Source of the DNA: JANQMX01 sp965247175
Lineage (GTDB): Bacteria; Pseudomonadota; Alphaproteobacteria; Kiloniellales; DSM-21159
Reading direction: 5' to 3'
Assembly (NCBI GenBank): GCA_965247175.1
Contig: OZ252006.1
Location: forward strand, 3,100,001 to 3,164,000
Length of the DNA: 64,000 nucleotides
Shown: positions 1-8,409 of the stretch, in pieces
How the letters are laid out: each line of letters begins with the position of its first letter
Position numbering within the stretch: position 1 is the stretch's first letter
The notes under the pieces: generated by a model
Told to the model about the DNA's origin: nothing
Database searches by the model: none
What the model saw: only the letters and a program-made list of their open reading frames with translations
Translations under genes and position numbers: made by a program

Positions 1-57
1 CCCGCCTTCGAAATTCGCTTTCTTTTTGCCGAGACGGCGAAGCGTACCTCGGATTGA
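1..57 (+). CDS. possible C-terminal tail of an upstream gene (partial)
   Basis: Frame 1 is open from the first base to a TGA at 55-57, giving 18 residues (PAFEIRFLFAETAKRTSD). This is the only hint of a gene entering the window here. The stretch is too short to assign a family and could be chance. The start of a candidate structured RNA overlaps or directly follows it. Confidence 0.22.
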   Translation, partial: PAFEIRFLFAETAKRTSD

Positions 58-200
58 GGAGGACACCGGTAACTCTGTGGCCTCAGTGTGGTGTTTTTGA
101 GGTTCCTGACCGCAAAGCGCCGCCGGCGCCCTAGGAACTCCACGACAACACACCGCTGCCCTGTGGCAAAATAGGCAGACCCTCGGCGCCGATCAATCGC
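50..200 (+). ncRNA. candidate structured RNA, 6S-like long imperfect hairpin
   Basis: The stretch has nested complementary segments that fold into one long interrupted hairpin. They are GATTGA (52-57) with TCAATC (193-198), TCTG/CCT (74-83) with AGG/CAGA (173-179), the 12-mer at 84-95 with 147-158 (mostly paired), GGTTCCT (101-107) with AGGAACT (133-139), and a GC-rich tip around GCGCCGCCGGCGC. The size (about 150 nt), closing stem, open middle and long apical stem recall 6S RNA, but no diagnostic 6S primary sequence is recognised. Strand is assumed from the neighbouring genes. It could also be a terminator region or chance. Confidence 0.28.
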
Positions 201-254
201 CCCGGCTTGGGGACGGCCTTCACGATGCCGCGCGGCCCCCCTTCGCCCTAGGGC

Positions 255-329
255 GCTGTGGACAATATTGCGCTGCAGCAAAAGGTAACTTGTCCAAAAT
301 CGGGCCAGTTGGTATACCGCGTCCACAGC
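255..329. promoter_or_regulatory. three phased GTCCA-type sites upstream of the XRE gene
   Basis: GCTGTGGAC (255-263), TTGTCCA (290-296) and GTCCACAGC (321-329) share a TGGAC/GTCCA core. The first is the inverted complement of the third over 9 bp, and TGGACAA (259-265) is the inverse of TTGTCCA (290-296). Centres lie about 31-32 bp apart, roughly three helical turns, just ahead of an XRE-family regulator start at 365. This suggests an autoregulatory operator array, which is inference only. Confidence 0.3.
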
Positions 330-364
330 ACGCCCCCCACACTAAGCAATCTTGAGGAGCAATC

Positions 365-784
365 GTGCATTATCTCGACACCATGGGTGGCCGCGTCTCG
401 GCTGCGCGTGAGGCTGCCGGTCTGACGGTAGCCCAGGCCGCGCGCCGGCTCGGCGTCAAGACCGCGACCCTGAGCAACTGGGAAAACGACCGCAGCGAAC
501 CGCGCGCCAACCGCCTGACCATGCTGGCCGGCCTCTTGAACGTCTCCCCCATGTGGCTGATCACCGGCCGCGGCGACGGCGTCTCCGAACCTGACATGCC
601 GCTGGAAGTGGCTCAGGTGAAGACGGCGCTCGACCAGGTGCTGGCGCATCAGGCCCTGCTGGCCGAGGCGGTGGACCGGCTGAAAATCGCCGTGAGCCGG
701 ATGGACGGCACCGCAGACTTCGAGTCCAAGATCGACGAGGCCGTCGAAGCCGCCGAAAACGGCGGCATCAGCGAAGCGGCTTAA
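365..784 (+). CDS. XRE-family helix-turn-helix transcriptional regulator
   Basis: A 139-residue protein. An HTH_3/XRE DNA-binding domain spans about residues 8-66, with the typical recognition-helix pattern TLSNWENDRSEP and a following LLNVSPMWLITG. The C-terminal half (about 70-139) is helical and charged with regularly spaced Leu/Val, probably for dimerisation. The start is GTG at 365, supported by a GAGGAG ribosome-binding site at 353-358 with 6-nt spacing. The gene converges on the DMT exporter, and the two stop codons overlap by 4 bp. Three phased GTCCA sites upstream hint at autoregulation. Family assignment is firm; target genes are unknown. Confidence 0.85.
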   Translation: MHYLDTMGGRVSAAREAAGLTVAQAARRLGVKTATLSNWENDRSEPRANRLTMLAGLLNVSPMWLITGRGDGVSEPDMPLEVAQVKTALDQVLAHQALLAEAVDRLKIAVSRMDGTADFESKIDEAVEAAENGGISEAA

Positions 785-1752
785 GAGGAGCCGCGAGCGG
801 CCAAAGCCGAGAGCGCGATACCGCCCAGGATGAGGCCGCCACCGATCAGGATGTGCGGCGACAGGACGGCGATCCCTAAGGCCACCAAGAGCAAGGTCGA
901 CAGCACCGGCGTCAGATAGGCCAGGCTGGAGAGCACCCTGCCGTCGCCGAAGCGGACGCCGTGGTCCCACATGAGGTTGGCCAAGCCCATCGGGCCGACG
1001 CCGATCAGCAGCATCGCCAGAAGCGCCGCCGGCTCGAAGGCTTGTGTCGTGTCTTCGCCGAAGGCGATGTGCAGCGCCAGCGCGATGACCGCCGCCACCC
1101 CGCAAGCTGTCCCGGCCGCATCCGGCGGCCCACCCGTAAGCTTGCCCCGCAGGGCGCTGTAGACGGCAAAGCAGGTCGCTGCGCAGAGAGCGAGCAGATA
1201 GCCGAACAACCCATCGCCGGCGGCAGCCGCGCCGCCCTGGGAGAGAAGCTGCGGCGAGACAAACCAGACCAAACCGGCGAAGCCCAAAAGCGAGCCGAGA
1301 AGCTGCCAGCGGGTCGGCTTGGCGACCCCTGCAAGCCCGAGAAAGGCGACCATCAAGAGCGGCCAGAGATAGGAGATCAGATTGACCTCCGCCGCCGGCG
1401 CATAGCGCAGCGCCGTTACGTAGAGGCCGTTGTGGCCGAGAAAGCCGAGCACCATGAGGCAGAGCACCGGGAGCGGCACGGCCAGCATCTCCCGCAGCGA
1501 CTGCCCGCGGGCGAGCCGCGCGGCGCAGAAGGCAAGAAAGCCGGCGGCGAAGGCACCAGCGATGAACAGCAGCGGCGGCAGGCTGGTGCCCAAGACGGCG
1601 AAGCTGGCCGCGGTCGACCAAACGAGAACGGCACCGCCGCCGATGACCGTTGCGCTGCGCGCAGTCGGCCCCGTGCTCGGCTTGCCGGCTCCCCCATTGT
1701 GGCCGGCGAGCGGGAACGAGACCGGAATGGCCGCTTGTGCCACAGTCAGCAT
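781..1752 (-). CDS. EamA/DMT-superfamily transporter (YddG-like)
   Basis: A 323-residue integral membrane protein with about ten hydrophobic segments arranged as two EamA repeats (roughly residues 35-165 and 185-320). The first segment carries the family-typical VWSTAASF stretch and a HNGLYVTALRYAPAAEVNLI helix pair. The length and motif layout fit the drug/metabolite transporter superfamily, closest in feel to YddG-type aromatic amino-acid exporters. Substrate cannot be read from sequence. The N-terminal 30 residues are polar and low-complexity, so a later start is possible. It is transcribed convergently with the XRE regulator and stands alone. Confidence 0.85.
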   Translation of the reverse strand: MLTVAQAAIPVSFPLAGHNGGAGKPSTGPTARSATVIGGGAVLVWSTAASFAVLGTSLPPLLFIAGAFAAGFLAFCAARLARGQSLREMLAVPLPVLCLMVLGFLGHNGLYVTALRYAPAAEVNLISYLWPLLMVAFLGLAGVAKPTRWQLLGSLLGFAGLVWFVSPQLLSQGGAAAAGDGLFGYLLALCAATCFAVYSALRGKLTGGPPDAAGTACGVAAVIALALHIAFGEDTTQAFEPAALLAMLLIGVGPMGLANLMWDHGVRFGDGRVLSSLAYLTPVLSTLLLVALGIAVLSPHILIGGGLILGGIALSALAARGSS

Positions 1753-1938
1753 GGCAAGACCCCTATGAACGTTTCAATCGACAAAGCCCTGCGCGCATCG
1801 CCCCCTTTGCGCGCCGTTGAACCACGAGTCCGGCACGCAGACGTTGAGATGTCTCAAGAGAGCCTGCTCGATGCGAGATGACTTGAGCCCTTCCCTTGAG
1901 AGGGCGAAGCTTCGAGCACCTTGGAGACTGGGAGCAGA

Positions 1939-2607
1939 ATGACGAACGAAACGACGATCACCTGCCGCGACGGGCGGTCCTTTCCGTTCGTGCCGGCCAA
2001 GACCGCGCTGCTGGTGATCGACATGCAGCGGGACTTTCTCGACCCTCAGGGCATGTGCGGGCTGGAGGGAGAGGGATACCTTCGGCTGCGGGCGATCATC
2101 CCAGCCGTGCAAGCCAGCCTGGAGGCCGCGCGCGCGGCCGGTGTCACGGTCATCCACACGCGGGAGGGCTATGCCGCCGACCTCTCCGACCTGCCGGCGA
2201 GCCGCCAAGGCGGACACGTGGGACGGGAAGGCCCGCTCGGACGCTTTCTGGTGCGCGGCGAGGCAGGCCACGACTTCATCGCAGAGCTGCCGCCGGCGCC
2301 CAGCGAGGCGGTGGTCGACAAGCCGGGCTTCGGCGCCTTCTTCCGCACTGGGCTGGAAGAGCGCCTGAAGCAGGCCGGCATCACCCACCTGCTGTTCAGC
2401 GGCGTGACCACCCAGTGCTGCGTACTTTCCAGCATCCGCGAGGCTGTCGACCGCAGCTTCTTCTGTCTCTTGCTGGAAGACTGCTGCGCCGCGCTGGAGC
2501 CGGCCTGGCACCAGGCCACCCTGGATATCATCGCCAGCGAGGGAAACCTCTTCGGCTGGGTTGCCGACAGCCGCGCGCTGCAGGCTGCGTTGACAAAGAG
2601 CGCCTAG
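1939..2607 (+). CDS. cysteine hydrolase, isochorismatase-like family
   Basis: A 222-residue Rossmann-like amidohydrolase of the isochorismatase/nicotinamidase superfamily. The catalytic triad is visible: Asp in VIDMQRDF, Lys in VVDKPGFGAF, and nucleophilic Cys in SGVTTQCCV. Family members hydrolyse isochorismate, nicotinamide, N-carbamoylsarcosine, ureidoacrylate or biuret-type bonds; nothing here fixes the substrate. The start ATG at 1939 follows a GGGAG site, and an in-frame TTG at 1921 is less likely. It converges with cueR, and the last 4 bases overlap. Confidence 0.88.
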   Translation: MTNETTITCRDGRSFPFVPAKTALLVIDMQRDFLDPQGMCGLEGEGYLRLRAIIPAVQASLEAARAAGVTVIHTREGYAADLSDLPASRQGGHVGREGPLGRFLVRGEAGHDFIAELPPAPSEAVVDKPGFGAFFRTGLEERLKQAGITHLLFSGVTTQCCVLSSIREAVDRSFFCLLLEDCCAALEPAWHQATLDIIASEGNLFGWVADSRALQAALTKSA

Positions 2608-2999
2608 CGCGGCTGCTCCTTGGCCAAGTCCTCCAAAATGGGACAGTCGGGGCGCTCGTTGCCCTGACATGCGCGGGCCAGGCTATCGAGGGTGGCGCGC
2701 AGGCCTTTGAGCTCTTCCAGCTTGTGGTCGATGTCGTCGATGCGGGCCAGGGCCAGGCGCTTCACGTCGGCGCTGGCGCGGTTGCGGTCCTCGTAGAGCG
2801 AGAGCAGGGCGCGGCAGTCCTCGATGGAGAAGCCGAGGCCCCGGGCGCGCTGCAGGAAGCGCAGCTTGTGCACGTCAGCCTCGCCATAGTCGCGGTAGCC
2901 GTTCGGCTGCCGGTCCGGCGCAATCAGTCCGATTTCCTCATAGTAGCGCAGGGTCTTCACCGGAAGACCCGCGCGCTCGGCCGCTTGTCCTATGTTCAT
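2604..2999 (-). CDS. cueR: CueR-type Cu(I)-responsive MerR-family activator
   Basis: A 131-residue MerR-family regulator. It has an N-terminal winged helix (MNIGQAAERAGLPVKTLRYYEEIGLI), a long dimerisation helix, and a C-terminal metal loop in which two Cys are separated by seven residues (CQGNERPDC). This is the Cu(I)/Ag(I)-selective spacing of CueR/HmrR. It is the second gene of an operon, 15 bp after copA. The promoter ahead of copA has the MerR-class overlong 19-bp spacer with a dyad between -35 and -10, so CueR very likely activates its own operon by distorting that promoter when copper is bound. Confidence 0.93.
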   Translation of the reverse strand: MNIGQAAERAGLPVKTLRYYEEIGLIAPDRQPNGYRDYGEADVHKLRFLQRARGLGFSIEDCRALLSLYEDRNRASADVKRLALARIDDIDHKLEELKGLRATLDSLARACQGNERPDCPILEDLAKEQPR

Positions 3000-3014
3000 C
3001 GCTGGCCTCCTATC

Positions 3015-5348
3015 CTAGATCCGGGCCCGGCGCAGCCTAAGGGCGTTGCCGATCACCGATACCGAGCTGAGGCTCATGGCTGCCGCCGCGAACATGGGGC
3101 TGAGCAGCAGGCCCATGACAGGATAGAGCACACCCGCTGCCAGAGGCACGCCAAGGCTGTTGTAGACGAAGGCGAAGAAGAGGTTCTGGCGGATGTTGCG
3201 AATGGTCGCCTCGCTCAAGCGCTTGGCCCGCAGAATGCCGCCCAGGTCGCCCTTCACCAGGGTGACGCCGGCGCTCTCGATGGCGACGTCGCTGCCGTGG
3301 CCCATGGCGATGCCGACATCGGCAGCCGCCAGCGCCGGGGCGTCGTTGACGCCGTCGCCCGCCATCGCGACCACCCGCCCCTCGGCTTGCAGGCGCTTCA
3401 CCACCTCGTGCTTGTCCTCGGGCAAGACCTCGGCCTCGACCTCCTCGATGCCGAGCTTCCGCGCCACCGCTTCGGCCGTGCGGCGGTTGTCGCCGGTCAG
3501 CATCACCAGGCGGATGCCTTCGGCCTGCAATCCACGCACCGCCTCCTCAGTGGTTGGCTTGACCGGGTCGGCGACAGCGACCAGCCCGGCGATCTCGCCA
3601 TTGACCGCCACATACATGGCGGTGGCGCCCTCCGCCCGCAGAGCGTCGGCCCGCGCCTCCAGCGCGCCGAGCGCGATGCCGCGGTCGGCCATCAATCGGG
3701 CGTTCCCTAAGGCAAGGTCATGCTCTCCGACGCGGCCGACCACACCCTTGCCGGCAACGGCGTCGAAGTCGGTGACTTCGCTGAGGATCAGACCACGGGC
3801 CTTGGCGGCCTGCAGGATCGCCCCCGCCAGCGGGTGCTCGCTGCCGCGCTCGAGGCTGGCGATCAAGGTCAGCAAAGCGTCCCCGCCGCGCCCGTCCAAA
3901 GCGACAATCGACTGCAGCTCCGGCTTGCCCAGGGTGAGGGTGCCGGTCTTGTCGACGACGATGGTGTCGACCTTCTCGAAGCGCTCCAACGCCTCCGCGT
4001 TCTTGAACAGCACGCCGGCCTGGGCGCCGCGGCCCGTGCCGACCATGATCGACATGGGCGTGGCCAGCCCCAACGCGCAGGGGCAGGCGATGATCAGCAC
4101 GGAGACGGCGGCAACCAGTCCGTAGGCCAGTGCCGGTGCCGGCCCCCAGATGCTCCAGGCGACAAAGGCAACCACGGCCACCGCAACCACCGCCGGCACG
4201 AAATAGCCAGCGACGCTGTCGGCCAGGCGCTGGATGGGCGCACGGCTACGCTGCGCATCCGCCACCATCTGCACGATGCGCGACAGCATGGTCTCGCTGC
4301 CCACCTTGTCGGCCCGCATGACCAGCGTGCCGCTGCCGTTGAGGGTGCCGCCGATCAGCATCTCGCCCGCCATCTTCTCGACCGGCAAGGACTCGCCGGT
4401 GACCATGGACTCGTCGACCGCGCTGCGGCCCTCCAGCACTTCGCCATCGACCGGCACGCTCTCACCGGGCCGGATGCGCAGACGGTCACCGAGCTGCACC
4501 CGGTCGAGCGGCACCTCCTCGTCATGTCCGGTCTCGGTCAGACGGCGCGCGGTCTTCGGTGCCAGGTCGAGCAGAGCGCGCAACGCATCCGAGGTGCGCT
4601 CGCGGGCGCGAATCTCCAGCACCTGCCCGAGCAGCACCAGGCTGATGATCACCGCCGCAGCCTCGAAATAGAGCGCGACGCTGCCGTCCGGGCGCTGGAA
4701 TCCCTCAGGGAAGACGCCAGGCGCCAGCACCGCGACGAGGCTATAGAGGAACGCGGCCCCGGTGCCGATGGCGATCAGCGTGAACATGTTGAGATGGCGC
4801 GTGACCAGCGAGGTCCAGCCGCGCTCGAAGAAAGGCGCACCGGCCCAGAGCACCACCGGCGTCGCCAAAACGAGCTGCGCCCAAGGGTTCCAGGCGCCGT
4901 GCAGCAGCGCGGCAAGTCCCGGGATCATCTCGCCCATGGCGATGACCACCAGCGGCACGGTCAGGATGGCCGCTCCATAGAAGCGGCGAGTCATGTCCAC
5001 GAGCTCGGGGCTGGGTTCGGCGTCGAGCTCGATCGTCGTCGGCTCCAGCGCCATGCCGCAGATCGGGCAGTCGCCGGGCTCGTCCCGCAGGATCTCGGGG
5101 TGCATCGGGCAGGTGTACTGCGTCTTAGTCTGGCGAACCGCCAGCTGCGTTGGCTCCAAGGCCATGCCGCACTTCGGGCAAGCCGCCGGAGTCTCGCTCT
5201 GCACGCCGGGGCACATGGGGCAGAAATAGCCGCTGGCGGGCTTCTCCACGGCGGCGCTGTCGCCACCGTGGCAGCACGACTTTTCGACCGCTGCCTCGCC
5301 GTCGCTATCCGAGTGCCTCAGTGCTTCGAGACCGCTCTCGCTCCGCAT
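3015..5348 (-). CDS. copA: copper-exporting P1B-type ATPase
   Basis: A 777-residue heavy-metal P-type ATPase that pumps Cu(I) out of the cytoplasm. The N-terminus lacks the usual GMxCxxC HMA domain. Instead it carries a CC-H cluster (about residue 24) and two tandem heavy-metal-binding (HMBD) repeats, about 39-66 and 76-103, each with CPMxPx(9-11)CPxCGMALEP. The core is complete: TGE (MVTGESLPVEK), the transmembrane ACPCALGLATP metal site (about residue 420), the phosphorylation loop DKTGTLT (about 464), the HP motif (SEHPLAG) and the hinge GDGVNDAPAL. The start ATG follows a GGAGGAGAGGG site. It is first in the copA-cueR operon. Confidence 0.95.
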   Translation of the reverse strand: MRSESGLEALRHSDSDGEAAVEKSCCHGGDSAAVEKPASGYFCPMCPGVQSETPAACPKCGMALEPTQLAVRQTKTQYTCPMHPEILRDEPGDCPICGMALEPTTIELDAEPSPELVDMTRRFYGAAILTVPLVVIAMGEMIPGLAALLHGAWNPWAQLVLATPVVLWAGAPFFERGWTSLVTRHLNMFTLIAIGTGAAFLYSLVAVLAPGVFPEGFQRPDGSVALYFEAAAVIISLVLLGQVLEIRARERTSDALRALLDLAPKTARRLTETGHDEEVPLDRVQLGDRLRIRPGESVPVDGEVLEGRSAVDESMVTGESLPVEKMAGEMLIGGTLNGSGTLVMRADKVGSETMLSRIVQMVADAQRSRAPIQRLADSVAGYFVPAVVAVAVVAFVAWSIWGPAPALAYGLVAAVSVLIIACPCALGLATPMSIMVGTGRGAQAGVLFKNAEALERFEKVDTIVVDKTGTLTLGKPELQSIVALDGRGGDALLTLIASLERGSEHPLAGAILQAAKARGLILSEVTDFDAVAGKGVVGRVGEHDLALGNARLMADRGIALGALEARADALRAEGATAMYVAVNGEIAGLVAVADPVKPTTEEAVRGLQAEGIRLVMLTGDNRRTAEAVARKLGIEEVEAEVLPEDKHEVVKRLQAEGRVVAMAGDGVNDAPALAAADVGIAMGHGSDVAIESAGVTLVKGDLGGILRAKRLSEATIRNIRQNLFFAFVYNSLGVPLAAGVLYPVMGLLLSPMFAAAAMSLSSVSVIGNALRLRRARI

Positions 5349-5369
5349 TTCCCTCTCCTCCTATGTGAG

Positions 5370-5400
5370 AAGATGGGCCTTCCAGTCACTGGAGGGTCAA
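5370..5400 (-). promoter_or_regulatory. CueR-type copA promoter/operator
   Basis: Read on the minus strand: -35 TTGACC (5395-5400), a 19-bp spacer, then -10-like CATCTT (5370-5375). The spacer holds a dyad, CCTTCCAGT-C-ACTGGAGGG (5378-5396, + strand), with one mismatch. The 19-bp spacing and CCTCCAG/CTGGAAGG arms match MerR-family copper promoters activated by CueR, which is encoded in the same operon. Confidence 0.9.
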
Positions 5401-5428
5401 GCCCTGCCGAGGAGAGCGGGAAGCGACG

Positions 5429-6943
5429 TCAGCGCCAGATGTTCTTGCCGCTGCCGGGCAGGCCAAGCTCCGGCCAGAGGCGGTCGATCTTGTCGATCAC
5501 CTCCTGGTCCATGCGGATGACCTCGCCCCACTCGCGCTTGGTCTCGGGCGGCCACTTGTCGGTGGCATCCAACGCGATCTTGGAGCCGAGGCCGCTCTCC
5601 GGGCTGGCGAAGTCGAGATAGTCGATGGGGGTGTTCTCGATCACCGTGATGTCGCGCGCCGGATCCATCTTGGTGGAGATGGCCCACATGACGTCTTTCC
5701 AGTCGCGGGCGTCCACCGTGTCGTCCACCACGATCAGCCACTTGGTATACATGAACTGCCGGAGATAGCTCCAAGCCCCCATCATCACCCGCTTGGCGTG
5801 GCCGGGATAGGCCTTCTTCATGGAGATGACGGCGATGCGGTAGCTGCAGCCTTCCGGCGGCAGCCAGAAGTCGGTGATCTCCGGGAACTGCTGGCGCAGC
5901 AGCGGGATGAAGACCTCGTTGAGTGACTCGCCCAGCACCGAGGGCTCGTCCGGCGGCCGGCCGGTGAAGGTGGAGAGATAGATCGGCTTCTCCCGCCGGG
6001 TGATGGCGGTCACGGTGAAGACCGGGAAAGGTTCGACCGCGTTGTAGTAGCCCGTGTGGTCGCCGTAGGGCCCTTCGTCGCCGTAGTCTTCCAGGCTGAC
6101 GTGGCCTTCCAGCACGATCTCTGCCTCGGCCGGGACCTTGAGCGGCACGGTCTTGCAGTCGACCAGCTCGACCTTTTGGCCGCGCAGCAGACCGGCGAAG
6201 TGGTATTCGCTAAGCGTGTCCGGCACCGGCGTGACGGCGGCGAGAATGGTGCCCGGGTCGGCGCCGAGCACGGCGGCGGCCGGCAGAGGATCGCGCTTCT
6301 CCTGCTTCCAACGCCGGTGATGCTGCGCCCCGCCGCGGTGCTTCAGCCAGCGCATGAGGGTCCGGTCCTTGCCGATCTTCTGCATGCGGTAGATGCCGAG
6401 GTTGAAGGCATCCGCCTTGTTGCCCTTGGGGTCGGGCCCTTGGGTGACGATCAGCGGCCAGGTGATCAGCGGTGCCGGCTCGCCCGGCCAGCAGGTCTGG
6501 ATAGGCAAGGCATCGAGATCGATCTCATCGCCCTGCAGCACGACCTCCTGCACCGGGGCGCGGCCGACGGTCTTCGGCTTCATGGCCATGACGGTCTTCA
6601 AGAGCGGCAGCATGTCGACTGCCTCGCGCAGTCCGCCCGGCGGCTCCGGCTGGCGCAGGAAGGCCAGGGTTTCGCCCACCTCACGGAGCTGATGCGGCTC
6701 CCGGTCCATGCCCCAGGCGACCCGCTCGACCGTGCCGAAGAGATTGGCCAGCACCGGCATACCGGCCTTCTGACCGCGGTCGTCGGTGACGTTCTCGAAG
6801 ATCACCGCAGGGCCGCCCTCCGCCAAGAGGCGGGTTTGAATCTCGGTGATCTCGAGAACGGTGGAGACCGGCGCGGTCACGCGGCGCAGGCGGTCACGGC
6901 TTTCCAGGAGAGCGATGAAGTCGCGCAGGGAACGGTAGGGCAT
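5429..6943 (-). CDS. ubiD: UbiD-family 4-hydroxy-3-polyprenylbenzoate decarboxylase
   Basis: A 504-residue UbiD-family enzyme that uses prenylated FMN to decarboxylate the aromatic ring in ubiquinone synthesis. It runs full length, from the N-terminal MPYRSLRDFIALLE to a C-terminal WPELGLPGSG. The expected blocks are present: RMQKIGKDRTLMRW, EGPYGDHTGYYN with the conserved active-site acidic/proline region, and KMDPARDITVIENTPID. Length equals canonical UbiD (about 490-510). It is the last gene of the minus-strand housekeeping run, 30 bp after nfeD. The flavin prenyltransferase UbiX is not in the window. Confidence 0.92.
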   Translation of the reverse strand: MPYRSLRDFIALLESRDRLRRVTAPVSTVLEITEIQTRLLAEGGPAVIFENVTDDRGQKAGMPVLANLFGTVERVAWGMDREPHQLREVGETLAFLRQPEPPGGLREAVDMLPLLKTVMAMKPKTVGRAPVQEVVLQGDEIDLDALPIQTCWPGEPAPLITWPLIVTQGPDPKGNKADAFNLGIYRMQKIGKDRTLMRWLKHRGGAQHHRRWKQEKRDPLPAAAVLGADPGTILAAVTPVPDTLSEYHFAGLLRGQKVELVDCKTVPLKVPAEAEIVLEGHVSLEDYGDEGPYGDHTGYYNAVEPFPVFTVTAITRREKPIYLSTFTGRPPDEPSVLGESLNEVFIPLLRQQFPEITDFWLPPEGCSYRIAVISMKKAYPGHAKRVMMGAWSYLRQFMYTKWLIVVDDTVDARDWKDVMWAISTKMDPARDITVIENTPIDYLDFASPESGLGSKIALDATDKWPPETKREWGEVIRMDQEVIDKIDRLWPELGLPGSGKNIWR

Positions 6944-6973
6944 AGGCTCTAGCTATCCATTTCGCGCGGAAGC

Positions 6974-7450
6974 TCAAGCCTCGGTGGCTTGCTCCGCGTC
7001 GGATAGCCGCTCGACCCTGAGGGCGGTGCCTTCCACCGCGGTGACCTTCACCCGGGTGCCGGCCGGCAGGTCTTCGTTGCAGAGGGCGCGCCACCGCGTG
7101 TCGCCCAGGCGCAGCACGCCGACGCCGTCAACGACAGGCTCGGCGAGATGCACGCTCTGACCGATGTAGGAGGTGCCGCGCTGGTTGAGGTTCGGCGCAT
7201 CGGTCGGCTCCACCGGCTGCCGCCGGCTGATGAAGTACCAGGCTGCGACCGAAGCCACGGAAAGCACGGCGAAGGCGACGAACTGCCCTTGCCAGGTCAG
7301 ATCGGGGAAGAGCAGCAGCACCACGCCGACCACCGCCGCCGCCAGGGCGAGCCAAAGGAAGAAGAAGCCGGGAGCGATGATCTCGACCACGCCGAGCAGC
7401 ACGGCGAAGACCCACCAGTACCAGAACTCGATTTGGCCGAACTCGCTCAT
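6974..7450 (-). CDS. NfeD-family membrane protein
   Basis: A 158-residue short NfeD protein. Three hydrophobic segments (about residues 10-32, 33-50 and 58-76) are followed by a soluble OB-fold domain (about 95-150: LNQRGTSYIGQSVHLAEPVVDGVGVLRLGDTRWRA). Such proteins usually pair with an SPFH/stomatin membrane protein, but no SPFH gene is adjacent here. The start overlaps the argB stop by 4 bp (ATGA), so the two are translationally coupled. Function in this setting is unknown. Confidence 0.85.
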   Translation of the reverse strand: MSEFGQIEFWYWWVFAVLLGVVEIIAPGFFFLWLALAAAVVGVVLLLFPDLTWQGQFVAFAVLSVASVAAWYFISRRQPVEPTDAPNLNQRGTSYIGQSVHLAEPVVDGVGVLRLGDTRWRALCNEDLPAGTRVKVTAVEGTALRVERLSDAEQATEA

Positions 7451-8367
7451 GTCCGGCGCACCAGCGTGCCGATGCCCTTATCCGTGAAGATCTCCAGCAG
7501 CAGGGCGTGAGGCACCCGCCCGTCCAGGATGACCGCCGCGTCGACACCGTCACCGACCGCCGACAGGCAGGTCTCGAGCTTGGGGATCATGCCGCCGGAG
7601 ATGGTGCCATCCTTCATCAGGCCGCGGACATCCTCGACGTTGAGGTCGGTCAGCAGCTCGCCCTCTTTGTCGAGGACGCCGATGACGTCAGTCAGCAGCA
7701 AGAGGCGCGCCGCGCCCACGGCGCTGGCCACGGCACCAGCCACGGTATCGGCATTGATATTGTAGGTCTCGCCGCTCGGGCCCACGCCGATCGGCGCGAT
7801 GACCGGGATCATGCCCGCCTGCTCGAGCGAGGCGAGGATCTGCGGATTGATGTAGCGGGGCTCGCCAACGAAGCCGAGATCGAGGATCTTCTCGATGTTG
7901 GAGTCCGGGTCCTGCACCGAGCGGCGCAGCTTGCGCGCCTGAATCAGGCCGCTGTCCTTGCCCGAGAGGCCGATCGCGCTGCCCCCGGCCCGGGTGATGG
8001 CGTTGACGATGGCTTTGTTGATGGAGCCGGCCAGGACCATCTCGACCACGTCGACGGTCTCGGAATCGGTCACCCTGAGCCCGTCGATGAACTCGCTCTT
8101 GACCGCCAGACGCTCGAGCATGGCGCCGATCTGCGGGCCGCCGCCGTGCACCACGATGGGATTGATGCCGACCTGCTTCAGCAGCACCACGTCGCGGGCG
8201 AAGACGTTGGCCAACTCCTGGTCGCCCATGGCATGGCCGCCGTACTTGATGACGAAGCTCTTGCCCGCATAGCGCCGCATGAAGGGCAGCGCCTCGGTGA
8301 TGGTGTTGGCCGTGCGCAGCCAGTGCTTGGTTTCGCCGATATGCCGGGACGTGGTCATGCGCGGCAC
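7447..8367 (-). CDS. argB: acetylglutamate kinase
   Basis: A 306-residue amino-acid kinase that phosphorylates N-acetyl-L-glutamate in the second step of arginine synthesis. Visible motifs are the N-terminal FVIKYGGHAMGD phosphate-binding glycines, IVVHGGGPQIG, NINADTVAGAVA, LLLTDVIGVLD and the C-terminal GGMIPKLETCLSAV substrate loop. The N-terminal helix preceding the core (about residues 10-30) is of the kind seen in arginine-inhibited hexameric enzymes. It lies 42 bp downstream of engB and overlaps nfeD by 4 bp, matching the conserved alphaproteobacterial engB-argB order. Confidence 0.95.
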   Translation of the reverse strand: MPRMTTSRHIGETKHWLRTANTITEALPFMRRYAGKSFVIKYGGHAMGDQELANVFARDVVLLKQVGINPIVVHGGGPQIGAMLERLAVKSEFIDGLRVTDSETVDVVEMVLAGSINKAIVNAITRAGGSAIGLSGKDSGLIQARKLRRSVQDPDSNIEKILDLGFVGEPRYINPQILASLEQAGMIPVIAPIGVGPSGETYNINADTVAGAVASAVGAARLLLLTDVIGVLDKEGELLTDLNVEDVRGLMKDGTISGGMIPKLETCLSAVGDGVDAAVILDGRVPHALLLEIFTDKGIGTLVRRT

Positions 8368-8409
8368 TCTATGCGCGGCGACCGAGCCTTGCCAGGGGTT
8401 TACTGTGCG

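Noticed and set aside
3720..5621. 633-codon open frame opposite copA
   Set aside because: Antisense shadow; it runs through the copA promoter and has no domain.
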